From Heterodera schachtii (Eukaryota > Nematoda > Chromadorea > Rhabditida > Heteroderidae): a stretch of DNA of 64,000 bases. The position numbers and the translations under genes are program-made. The notes below the pieces were generated by a model, which was not told the origin of the DNA, ran no database searches, and saw nothing but the letters and a program-made list of their open reading frames with translations. This document shows, in pieces, positions 22,965 through 32,970 of this stretch (position 1 is the first letter of the stretch; the number at the start of each line of letters is the position of its first letter). Location of the stretch: the NCBI GenBank assembly GCA_023374025.1, contig SIJG01000045.1, forward strand, positions 393,008 to 457,007. The letters are read 5' to 3'.

Positions 22965-24742
22965 TTATATATAATACGAATAATATTTAAATATAAATTT
23001 ATAAATTACAAAAATTCACCATTTTTTATAAAGGATTATATTTTGTAACAATCAATTTTATCCATTTAGCATCCGCTTGTTAGGCCGTCAGCAAGCTCTA
23101 TAAACAAGGATAGCAACCCAAACATGAAACTATTTCAAAATGCTCTTAAAAATCAAAGAATTCATAAGAAATTTAAGTAAAGTTGATCAGATAGTTTTTC
23201 GAGTTAATATGAACCCAAAAATTGGCGAAAAATGGAATTTTCATAAGAAAATTATCATAAATGTTCAATTTTATAGTAACTATTTTTAAACTTTTAGCCT
23301 GGTCTACGAATTAAGTCGTAGACTAACACACTTCAGCTTGTATCTCGGGCAATGAGGATGAAATTTCGAGTATTTTTGTAACTTTTTTTAAATTAGTATA
23401 TTTTCTTCTTTTATTATTTAAATTAATTTCTTAGGATTAATTTTGAAGAAATGAATTGCACTTTTAAAAGAGTGCGGGAACATTATTCGCATTGTCATTT
23501 TATGCCCAGATCATCTTTCTGCAACCTAGTTTTTTCTTAAATCGGTTAAGTTTTTAATTATTATTTTGAAAATTTTACCCGATTAATTAATTTATTTTTA
23601 TAATGTGTTTATTTCTGTTATAATTTAATAAAGGTTTATACAAATACAATATATACATGTCTTCACTCTAAAAAAAGAAGTCGTCAATGATTTGGTTTAC
23701 ATAAAATAACTATATTATTTATTAATCGCTCTTTTTTTTAAATTTAATATTTTGTATTTTTTAGTACACTATTTTTGAAAAATTTTATATTGCTTATTTA
23801 AACTTCTTGTTAAGTGAATGATTAAAGAAAATTCTTAGTACTGTGTTAATTTTTTTAATATAATAAAAGTGATAAAATTATTATATTAAACATTTAATTA
23901 AATTGTAAAATTGTTTTAATGTGCCTAATATTTGTACTTGAAAATGTTGTTTTATAATTTTTAAATATTAAGTGTTATTAATTATAGCAAATTGTAGTTT
24001 TAAAGAGTGCAAAGAGAATAAAGACCGATTTTGGATATTTTTTTAATATTTTTCAATTGTTTAATGCTTTTTTGAAACTATTTTCATAATTTTATTCAAT
24101 TCGTTATTTAATTTAATAAATTGTTTAAATGAATATCATATCCCAATGTTTTCAAGTGTAACTATGAAGGCAATAATGAAAATCTCGTGCAAGCTACAGT
24201 GATGTTAAAATTCCTATCATATAAATTACCTCCATTATTTAATTAATCGTTTATTTTTGGTTTTAAAATTTTATATTTTTTATTATGCTATTTTCAGAAA
24301 AATTTATTTGTTATAAATATTTAATTTTTGTACAATTATTTAAAAGAGTATTTTATCCAAGATTTTTATTTAACATAATATTATTTTTTATTAAGTTTAT
24401 TTTTGCATTTAACATCAAAATATCAATATTTGTTAAATTTAAAAAATTGTAATTATTCTTTTCCTTTATTTAAGATAATATACGAAATTTTTCTTTCTTT
24501 TATCAATGATCTTTATATATTGGGCTGTCTTTTGCGACTAACATAATCATCATATTCTTAAAATAATAATTACTTTTATTTTTTTGATAATGAATTATTA
24601 ATCGTTTTTATTTTTATTTTTTTGTTTTAATAATAAGGAAAATCAAAAAATATTATGCTTTAAACGCCACAAGCTGAACATTAATATTTGTATTACTTAC
24701 AAAGAAAGAAATTCTTTTTAAATTTTACCATCAATCGGTTTT
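22965..24742. other. T-rich stretch without recognised genes
   Basis: It contains a small perfect hairpin at 23,304-23,325 (GTCTACGA and TCGTAGAC around ATTAAG). No ORF or transposon could be supported. Confidence 0.45.
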
Positions 24743-24747
24743 ATTTT
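24743..24747. repeat. Target-site duplication ATTTT (left)
   Basis: ATTTT directly precedes the LTR at 24,748 and is repeated at 27,424-27,428 directly after the other LTR. A 5-bp duplication is usual for Ty3 and BEL/Pao integration. Confidence 0.85.
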
Positions 24748-25004
24748 TGTTATGCCGGCCGATGGCAAACAAATAATCAATATTTATTTGGAGCAGAATG
24801 GGAAAAGAAGACACAAATTTGGGGAGGAATATTTAAATAGCAAAAGAAGGAAATAACATAAAATGAAAGAAGTGAACGGGGAGGGTCAACATAGCGGGTA
24901 TTTATGGGCGGAAAAAGGGGCGTGACATAATGAAGGGAAGAGGGAAATACAAACAAAACAAAAGGGTCAAATGGGTACCGGACAATTGGGTCCCAACCCT
25001 AACA
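24748..25004 (-). repeat. 3' LTR (element orientation)
   Basis: 257 bp, TGTTA...TAACA termini. It differs from the other LTR by A versus C near 24,894 and C versus A near 24,982. Read on the minus strand it includes GCTATTTAAATATTCC, a plausible TATA-type promoter site. Confidence 0.9.
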
Positions 25005-25015
25005 TCTCCCCCCTT
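25005..25015 (-). promoter_or_regulatory. Polypurine tract
   Basis: AAGGGGGGAGA on the minus strand, directly before the 3' LTR TGTTAG start. This is the expected position for priming second-strand DNA synthesis. Confidence 0.85.
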
Positions 25016-25064
25016 AAAAAGTGTCGGGCCTCCGTCCATCTACCGCATCCTCAGGTCGGCGATG

Positions 25065-26798
25065 TTATGCCTCTTGTCCACAGTCGGAAGCTCGGAGATC
25101 ATCTTTCATTTGATCTCGTCGGCCGTCGCTGCCGATTTGTTGCTTCCCGACAGGTGCACCGGATGAGGCGCTCTTCAGACCAAATCCGTCAATAAGAAAA
25201 TTAAAATTTTCATCTTCATCCGGCATGTACGGCTGTACACTCTTTGCCGGGAATTCTCCGGTCGTGCCGTCCAAAAACTGAACGTCGTAAATTCCTCCTT
25301 TTTGGCTGATCACACGTCCGGCACGCCATGGCTCATCTCCCATGCTGGCGATCACATCCGCTCCAACGGCGAAGTTCTGCTTCTTACCACGTCCGTGTTT
25401 TCCGAAGAATTTCTTCACTTTCTTCTTGCTCACTTCGTTCACTTTGGCAGTTTCAGTTTGGAACTTGTCCTTCAGACCATTCCTGATGGAGTCCGACAAC
25501 CCCAGTCTGTCCATCATGTCCATTCCGAGTAAGTTCTTTGATCCGTCTTTGGAAACAAAGAAATGCCCAACCGCTGAACGATTTCCAAACGAAAATGTTG
25601 CATTTCCTTTGCCAACAAATGGTCGAGTTGTTCCATCGTGGTACAGAGCACGTTCTTGACAACGGCTCAATTTCAAAGCTCCGATTTTGCGCACGGTGTC
25701 CTCACGAAGAACAGTTCCTTCAGTGCCAAAATCTGCAATGAAATCCACGTTTGTTCCGTCCACATCAATCGGAACTTTGATCATTCCATTGATCATTCCA
25801 TTCTTCCTCTGGTTCTCATCTTTAACCAGGAATAATCCTCCAACGCGGATGTTGTTCACCGCTTTTTCCTTCTTTCCTCCGTTCTTCTTTAGCCATGCCT
25901 GGTGCTTGGCACACATCCTTTCCAAGTGGCCATTCCTCTTGCACTTTCGGCAAACCGTTTCTTGGTGTCTGCATTCCCTCGACGAATGCTTCCCACCGCA
26001 TCGCCAGCATTCGCGCTGCGAACGGTTGCTGCTCCGAGTTCCTGTCGACATGCTGCTAGCATTCGACGAATGGTCCGAGTTCTTCCTCTTCTTTTGGCCC
26101 TTCAATTTGGCTGCCAACAAATGCTTCGAAACATGTGGCTGCTCCAGTGCCTTGGCTTCGGCGATGGTCGACATGTAGATCTTCAGGTCGTCTACCACGG
26201 TGTCGTACTTGACCGTGTCACCATCCGCTGCCAACTTGGCCAAAATTCTCGACCTCAAAGTAGCGTCCTTCGGCGATTTCAAAGAAATGAGCAAAACCAT
26301 GCAGTTGAATTGCTCCTCATTCATTTTCTTGAAGTTGAAATCCCGCAGAAGCTTCTTTTGCCGGATAATGAAGGTGCCAAAATCTTCGTCGTCGTCTTTC
26401 ACCGATCGGAGACACTCATACCTGTCAATCCAAACGGATTGAGGTCGGCTGAACAAAGCCTTGAGTTTGTCGGAAGTCTCCACAAAGTCGAAGTCGGTCA
26501 CTTCACTCGGTAAGACAGACTTACAATATTCGCTGAACGTCGGTCCACACAATTTCGTCATCAACAGCTTCACCTTCAATTCATCCTGAAGATTCGGCGC
26601 GGCACAGTCAAGAGCGAACTCGAATCGCTTGAGCCAGTCCTCAATTTCACAGCCACGATGCTGACTAGCATCAAAACATTCCACATCCGGGAGTGTCGGC
26701 AATTGGGCGGCATTCTGTGCCGGTGGCGCATTTTGCTGTTGAGCAGCCAACAATTGCTGCAAAATGTCTGTCAATCGTTGGATTGCTGCGTCCCCCAT
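25065..26798 (-). CDS. Gag polyprotein with protease-like and integrase-tail-like segments
   Basis: 577 aa, ATG start at 26,798, intact. Residues about 40-210 are a Gag capsid-like region with conserved pieces such as DWLKRFE and DRYECL. Two zinc knuckles follow: C264-C267-H271-C276 (CX2CX3HX4C) and C283-C286-H291-C296 (CX2CX4HX4C). Residues about 340-435 look like a retroviral-type aspartic protease, ending in LLGMDMMDRLG as in Ty3-type proteases, but the expected Asp-Thr/Ser-Gly triad reads D356-F357-G358. Residues about 476-525 (FxVGxxV, WxxGxV, YxV, then a QPY) resemble the SH3-like tail of Ty3 integrases. The polymerase and integrase core that normally lie between are missing without breaking the frame. 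Codon use is much richer in G+C than the surroundings. Role by inference: particle protein for a mobilised non-autonomous element; protease activity is doubtful. Confidence 0.85.
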   Translation of the reverse strand: MGDAAIQRLTDILQQLLAAQQQNAPPAQNAAQLPTLPDVECFDASQHRGCEIEDWLKRFEFALDCAAPNLQDELKVKLLMTKLCGPTFSEYCKSVLPSEVTDFDFVETSDKLKALFSRPQSVWIDRYECLRSVKDDDEDFGTFIIRQKKLLRDFNFKKMNEEQFNCMVLLISLKSPKDATLRSRILAKLAADGDTVKYDTVVDDLKIYMSTIAEAKALEQPHVSKHLLAAKLKGQKKRKNSDHSSNASSMSTGTRSSNRSQRECWRCGGKHSSRECRHQETVCRKCKRNGHLERMCAKHQAWLKKNGGKKEKAVNNIRVGGLFLVKDENQRKNGMINGMIKVPIDVDGTNVDFIADFGTEGTVLREDTVRKIGALKLSRCQERALYHDGTTRPFVGKGNATFSFGNRSAVGHFFVSKDGSKNLLGMDMMDRLGLSDSIRNGLKDKFQTETAKVNEVSKKKVKKFFGKHGRGKKQNFAVGADVIASMGDEPWRAGRVISQKGGIYDVQFLDGTTGEFPAKSVQPYMPDEDENFNFLIDGFGLKSASSGAPVGKQQIGSDGRRDQMKDDLRASDCGQEA

Positions 26799-27146
26799 TT
26801 TTGTCGTTCACCACTCTATTGCTAACAGCGCCTAGCTTGTTAAAAGAGTGGGTGCGCGTGGGTGAACTGAAAAGTGTCGCCTAGACACAAAATCAGCAGC
26901 GCAAAATTTTCCACTACTAACAGTGCCAAACTGTTAGCAGGACGAACAAAAATGTTGTTTATTATCGCCTAGATAATAAACAATTGCAGTCCTCAGCGAT
27001 GACTCAGCAAATTCGATTGCTGTTGACCTCTCCCTCCAATAAAGAGTCAAACTTGGAAAAAGTTTGTTGATTGCTTCAAGCAAATCAACAAAATCCAAAT
27101 GCTGCGTCCACAATTCAAATAAATATGCCCACAGTGCAGTAAAAGG
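26799..27146 (-). other. Leader (5' untranslated region) of the LTR element
   Basis: Lies between primer site and gag ATG. It contains the recurring phrase GTGGAAAATTTT and inverted pieces around CTAACAG/CTGTTAG, which could form RNA structure such as a packaging signal (inference). Confidence 0.5.
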
Positions 27147-27164
27147 TCAGCACGGGCGTCGCCA
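27147..27164 (-). promoter_or_regulatory. tRNA primer-binding site
   Basis: On the minus strand, two bases after the 5' LTR the sequence reads TGGCGACGCCCGTGCTGA. The TGG start pairs with a tRNA CCA end. The matching tRNA was not determined. Confidence 0.7.
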
Positions 27165-27166
27165 AT

Positions 27167-27423
27167 TGTTATGCCGGCCGATGGCAAACAAATAATCAAT
27201 ATTTATTTGGAGCAGAATGGGAAAAGAAGACACAAATTTGGGGAGGAATATTTAAATAGCAAAAGAAGGAAATAACATAAAATGAAAGAAGTGAACGGGG
27301 AGGGTCAACATCGCGGGTATTTATGGGCGGAAAAAGGGGCGTGACATAATGAAGGGAAGAGGGAAATACAAACAAAACAAAAGGGTCAAATGGGTACCGG
27401 AAAATTGGGTCCCAACCCTAACA
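27167..27423 (-). repeat. 5' LTR (element orientation)
   Basis: 257 bp, the same length as the 3' LTR with two substitutions. The minus strand carries the TATTTAAATA promoter-like site upstream of the likely transcription start. Confidence 0.9.
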
Positions 27424-27428
27424 ATTTT

Positions 27429-29085
27429 ACTGAAATTTTTTATTTTTAAAAAATTTCACAATCAAAGTAAATAATAAATATAATGTAAGAACTTTTTTTT
27501 GTTTTTATTTTTTAAATTAAACACATTAAGCATTGGATGCGAATATATTTGTAATATTTTTTTATATACAGAATTTTTTTATTTTTTGATTTTATAATTA
27601 TTGTTTTGGGTTATTCTTTATTTTTTTTATCACTTAATATCTGTTTCTTTTTTATATTCGAATGATTTAAGATTAATATTTAGTAATTATTTTTTAAACA
27701 AAAATTTAATTAATCTAATTTCAGTCAAAAAGATTTTATTCTAACAAATATATCTCTAGTTCTCCTCCTGGCTTTCGGACATCTTTTTATTGATTTGGTG
27801 ACATTTTGTAATAATTTAAATTAAATGATATAAAGAATTATTAATAAGGATTATTCATACAACTTTATTTAGTTTTCAATTTATATTCTGCGAATATGTA
27901 AATGAACTCTTCAGTTGAAATTATGTCTTTTTTATTTAGTCATGAATTATTTTCTATCATAAATAAATTATCGGATAAATTATGTTTAATATTTATTCAT
28001 ACTATATCTCAAAGAAATTATAATAAGTTTTCTTAATATTTAAAATTATAGTTTTATATTTGCTTTATTTTTTCTTATTTTACAACAATCTTCTGAAACA
28101 TTTTATTAAATAATATTTATTCTTCAATTATTTGATTGTTCAATAAAGTTTCCGAATATAAATATGCATTTTATTAAAAATTATAATTTTTATTTTAGTA
28201 TATCTCGATTATCAACCTAGATTTTTTTGTTTTTAGCTAATTGTTTAGTCACTACTATCAATATGTTATTTTAAAATTACTAATTTGTACGGCAATTTCT
28301 GAAGCCAACTTGCAGTATTTCGTTGTTAAAGTAACAAATATTATTTATAAAATAATATTTTTGGATTTTATATGATTTATTTAATTTGTATTATTAATGT
28401 TTATTATTGATTATTATTTTTATTATTTCTTTTAATTTTAATATAGAAAAATTATATAGAATTGTTAAAAACTTATTTTAATCTTTTTTTACTAAACTTG
28501 CGACACGTACTGTTTACTTGCGATGGTCCATTATAGTTCAAATGGATTTTCTATTATCTAATATATTATTTTTTAACATCAATTTGTGCAGTATTTTTGT
28601 GCATTTTGTATAATAATTTAAACAGGTAATTTTCATTATTTAATTTTCATATATTCGATAATGACAATAATACACAGAAAAAAATTTATTTTCTTGCATT
28701 TGCCAAATTTTATTGATTTAAATTTTTTAAATTATTTAAATAAAAATTATTTTGTTTTGATAATTAATTTCTTGCTTTGTTGTGAGAGAAGGAATGCTTT
28801 TTTTATTATTATTCTTTTACATCTGTTCATAATTTGTTGAATATTTTTTTTCATCAATTTATTTCAAATATTATACATTGTTTCATTTAGTAGCAATTTG
28901 ATTTGATCTATGCAATCCTTCATTTTATTTTAAATTTTTTTTGAGTTTTTTAATCAATTTTTTGATGCAGAAAAAAGTGTATTTCAAATTCAATCAAATA
29001 TTTATACAAATAGAATTTTATTTCTTAATTTTAGCTTTTCTCATGCCAATCAATGAGAATAAGAATTTATGTCAATGTAACCATG
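27429..29085. other. T-rich stretch without recognised genes
   Basis: About 1.65 kb of plus-strand T-rich sequence. No ORF, RNA gene or transposon end was recognised. Confidence 0.5.
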
Positions 29086-29087
29086 TA

Positions 29088-30146
29088 CAGTCAGGTGCAA
29101 ATGTTTAACACCACTAGCCATTTCGAGAAATTTGGCTTGATAAAAACTTAATGATTGACGATGACCAAAATGTGTTGACATTTTTTGTTATTTTTAATGA
29201 GCTTTCGAATGATACCAATCATTAGGCCAAATATCGGTTTAAGCCCGAATTACAGTTGATTATGTGTACCATACCCCATTTTCAGTGGTGCATATGTTTA
29301 ACACCACTTTTTGGATCTCAAATTTGGAAGCACAGAAAAACCTGAAATAATTCATGCTAACATAAGTTTTCATGCTTATCAAAAAACTCCTTTACACCAA
29401 CTTGATCAGATCACTCCTTCATGGTGATCGGGACACCCCAAAATACACTGTAAATCGTGGAAATTTTCAAAAAAAATTCTTATGGGGTTGGGAAAATTTT
29501 TCTGGAAATTTTGAATAGGCCCATTGGCAAGAGCATAATTTTCTCTACAATATTCATAAGACCGTAAGTCGTTGTGACTTAAACCCGCTGAGGTATGGGC
29601 ACTTCAATTTCGGTGTTAATGATCTCTACTGTAAAATGTACTACTTCCATAAGAAATACAGTATTTTCTATAGACACCGAAATTGATCTACCCATACCTC
29701 AGCGGTTTTAAGTCGTAGACCCATCATACAAAAAAATTTTCCCAACCCCCTAAGAATTTTTTTTGAAAATTTCCATGATTTATAGTGTATTTTGGGGTGT
29801 CCCGATCACCATGAAGGAGTGATCTGATCAAGTTGGTGTAAAGGAGTTTTTTGATAAGCATGAAAACTTATGTTAGCATGAATTATTTCAGGTTTTTCTG
29901 TGCTTCCAAATTTGAGATCCAAAAAGTGGTGTTAAACATATGCACCACTGAAAATGGGGTATGGTACACATAATCAACTGTAATTCGGGCTTAAACCGAT
30001 ATTTGGCCTAATGATTGGTATCATTCGAAAGCTCATTAAAAATAACAAAAAATGTCAACACATTTTGGTCATCGTCAATCATTTAAGTTTTTATCAAGCC
30101 AAATTTCTAGAAATGGCTAGTGGTGTTAAACATTTGCACCTGACTG
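29088..30146. mobile_element. Palindromic Tc1/mariner-type element, 1,059 bp
   Basis: Flanked by TA on both sides (29,086-29,087 and 30,147-30,148). It starts CAGTCAGGTGCAAATGTTTA and ends with the reverse complement. The two halves are near-identical inverted repeats meeting near 29.6 kb, with an extra block of roughly 70 bp in the left half around 29,500-29,565. A second, inner copy of the terminal motif (CAGTGGTGCATATGTTTAAC) lies at 29,283-29,308, mirrored at 29,925-29,950. Each inverted end therefore holds two direct repeats about 195 bp apart, like the IR/DR arrangement of some Tc1-family transposons. No transposase is encoded. A 71-codon plus frame at the right end is a by-product. Confidence 0.85.
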
Positions 30147-30148
30147 TA

Positions 30149-32825
30149 TTATTCTTAAATATTTTTGTCATTTGTAATTGCTATGTATTTTATTGTTTGA
30201 TTGTCCTTTTTATTCAATTTTTTTAAAAATATAACTTGAAAATTTAAAAACACTATTTATTATTTTTTCTTAAGACGATTTTGAAAATTTTAATTAATCT
30301 TTTAAGAGATTATTTTTATTGAGTTAAACATATTTCTTTTAAGTTTGTAAAGAACATTTTTTAAAATTTCATTATATATTTTTTCATGAAATTAAAAAAT
30401 CTTTAAACTCAACAGCAAAAATTAGCAGTTAATGTGAATGACATTGGTCAATTCTTTGTTCCATCCTTTCTCCGAACAATAATCGTCTCCCCACCCCCTC
30501 ACCTTCGAAATGAGTTGAAAAAACAGAATTACGGGCGCGCTTCCCCCTTTCAGTTTGAAAAAGTGCCGGAATTGGAAAAATTGCCCACTATCTCAAATTT
30601 TGTCGTTCTCAACTCATTTTTAAGAGTTATGAAGTCTGGTTATAAGGTTGATTTTTTAAAATTTTTTAGACCAAATAAATTTTTCCTAATTAATTATTAA
30701 CTCTTTATTATGATTATAATATTTGATCAACGAAATATGTCATATGTTTCAAAATAACATTTCATTTTTATTTTATGTGATTTAAATAAAAATATTTATA
30801 TTACCAAAATTATACTCATTTCTTTTTGAATTGGATCTTTTCTTAGCTAAATTATTTTAAAACAATTTGGTTTTTGATTAATTTGTTAAGAACAAAAATA
30901 ACAATTTGTTTCTTTGGTTTTTGCTTTTCAATTAATTTTATTTTTCAAAAATTAATCCAATTAATTACTTTTTAAATTCAGGTGCGTTCTTAATTATCCA
31001 AGTCATGCCGTTTCAACTTCTTGTCTTTTCCACAAGTTCTTAATTTCTTTTCCTCTAGGCTTTTTATGCTTAATTTGTTGGTATTTTTTTATTTCTAATA
31101 ATTTTATTAATGTATTTATTATTCATGAGCTTATGCAAATTTGTTTTAAAAATAATGGTTAAATTATTTTTCATTCAATTTAATTATTTAAATTGGTTTT
31201 GATTTTATTAGAAATTCATATCTTTTTCGTTGTTTAATATTTTTACATTTTAATTACCCACCAATTATTTAATCACTCACCTATTTGTAGTTTGTAATTA
31301 TTGTTTTGCTAAGCTTTGGTTTTCTAATCTGTCGAAAGATGATTATATTCTATTTAATAATTATTATCATAAATTCTGTATTATTTTACTATAAATATCA
31401 TTATATTTCACTTTTCCATCACTTTAAATGAGTTCAAATAAGTAAAATAAAGTTATTTAATTCATGAATTATTTCTAAACTAGTTAGCATATTTTATTTT
31501 TTTAATGCTAGGTTTTGTTTGAGTTTAAATTTTCTGAGTTAATAATTATATGGCTATTTTTCGTTAATACTTCATTTAAGATTTTCCTTTACAATATGCT
31601 TATTTTCACTCCTTGAGTAAAAATTCGTTTTGTTTGATATTTTAATGGGCTTTTTTGTTTTTTAGTAACAATAAAAGAGCTTTTAGTAAAAATATAAATA
31701 AGAATATATTTTCTTGTCCATTTTTCCCAGGTATATGTTTTCAGATCCACTCACATGACTTATATAATTATATTGCAAATACATGTATTAATTTTTTTGT
31801 ATTAACACCAATTATGATATAATTTTTAAAAATTTTGTTAAGCACTTTTTCCATTACGAGATTTCTCGATTCGCGTGTCAAAGAATTCTACGATTTTTAT
31901 TTCCGAATTTTAAATTGAATTTTGGCGGCTAATTCATTTTATCTTATTCTTTTGTTTTTTTGTACTATTATAATTTTTAATGATCATTTAAATTTCTAAA
32001 TTTGTTACAGTACACAAACAAAAATATTAATTTTTCGTGCAAAATTGGCTTTTAAATTTGAAAAGAGAGCCTAACGTAACCGCCGGAATTTTCTAAAATA
32101 ATTTGACAAATAAAATATTTTTTTTTGAAAAACTATTATCGAAAATGAGTCAAGCTAATAAAAGCTATTCAACTATAAATTACTTGAAAACGTAAATAAT
32201 GCACAACAATGATGATCATATTAAAAAATAAATAAATAATTTATGAACTTATTTGTTTAAGGAAAATATGCAGAAAAAAAAATATGAAAAAACAATTAAA
32301 AATTATTAATTGAAGATGAATAAATAGATGAATATTGATTAACAATTTGACGAATTTATATGTTTTTAATGAAATTCTTATAATAAGAAGCATTGTAATT
32401 TGTTTTGTTTTGTTGTACATCTGATGAAAATTTTAATAAATATGAATGAACAACAATTTGTTTTAATAAACTATTAAAAACTAATGTTTTAATTTTAATA
32501 TTTTATACATTTTAAAATAAATTAAGTTGCTGATAGTTATATCATTTTTACAAATTTTATGAATTAAATTGCTAAAGTAAAGACATATATAAATGTTTAT
32601 TGCGCCGATGGGAAAAGGGATTTTTAATTTTGAAGCCAGCAGCGAACATTTAGTCAGTCATATACATATAAAAAAGAAATACATAATTACAATATTAAAA
32701 TTAAATTCTTAAGTAAAAATGCTTAGATCTTTTTCAAAAATATTTACCTTAATTTTTGAATATTTTATTGAATACAATAAAATGACGATTAAATTTGTAA
32801 AAAAAATTATCCAATTTTTCCAGAA
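30149..32825. other. T-rich then A-rich stretch without recognised genes
   Basis: A GC-richer patch at 30,430-30,620 carries an 88-codon plus frame that begins at GTG rather than ATG and has no recognised domain, so I do not call it. The plus strand shifts from T-rich to A-rich near 32.0-32.1 kb. Confidence 0.45.
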
Positions 32826-32970
32826 AAATTTTCCAAACCCCCTAAGAATTTTTTTCGAAAGTTTCCCCGATTTCAAGCCATTTTGACTTTTGAGGTCACC
32901 ATGAAGGAGTAATATGTTTATGTTGGTTAAAGACTTTTTTGATCAGCATTAAAAGTTAGCCTAGAGGTAA
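32826..32970 (-). repeat. Solo copy of the module shared by the palindromic elements
   Basis: In reverse complement it reads ACTCCTTCATGGTGAC, then GAAATCG and AATTCTTAGGGGGTTTGGAA. These blocks are in the same order and spacing as in the arms at 29,380-29,500 and 10,085-10,215. It also includes the neighbouring TGATCAAAAAAGTCTTT. It is more diverged than the other copies and has no inverted partner. Confidence 0.6.

Larger units (their letters stand above)
24748..27423 (-). mobile_element. Complete non-autonomous Ty3-like LTR element (gag-only)
   Basis: The 2,676-bp element is on the minus strand, bounded by 257-bp LTRs that differ at only two positions and by ATTTT duplications. In element order it has the 5' LTR (27,167-27,423), a primer-binding site starting TGGCGACG, a 0.35-kb leader, one intact 577-codon frame, a polypurine tract (AAGGGGGGAGA) and the 3' LTR. 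No reverse transcriptase, RNase H or integrase core is present, so it would depend on a helper element. The intact frame, matching LTRs and clean duplications show recent insertion. It resembles the gag-only 'TR-GAG' class described in plants, here with protease- and integrase-tail-like segments retained. Confidence 0.9.

Noticed and set aside
25302..26884. Several plus-strand frames of 60-203 codons
   Set aside because: They are antisense to the intact gag and reflect its codon composition; no domain of their own.
24748..27423. BEL/Pao assignment for the complete LTR element
   Set aside because: The LLGMDxxxRLG protease end, zinc-knuckle spacing and integrase-tail pattern fit Ty3-like elements better; no BEL/Pao motif is present.
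30434..30700. 88-codon plus-strand frame in a GC-richer patch
   Set aside because: Begins at GTG and has no recognised domain; kept only as an unexplained patch.
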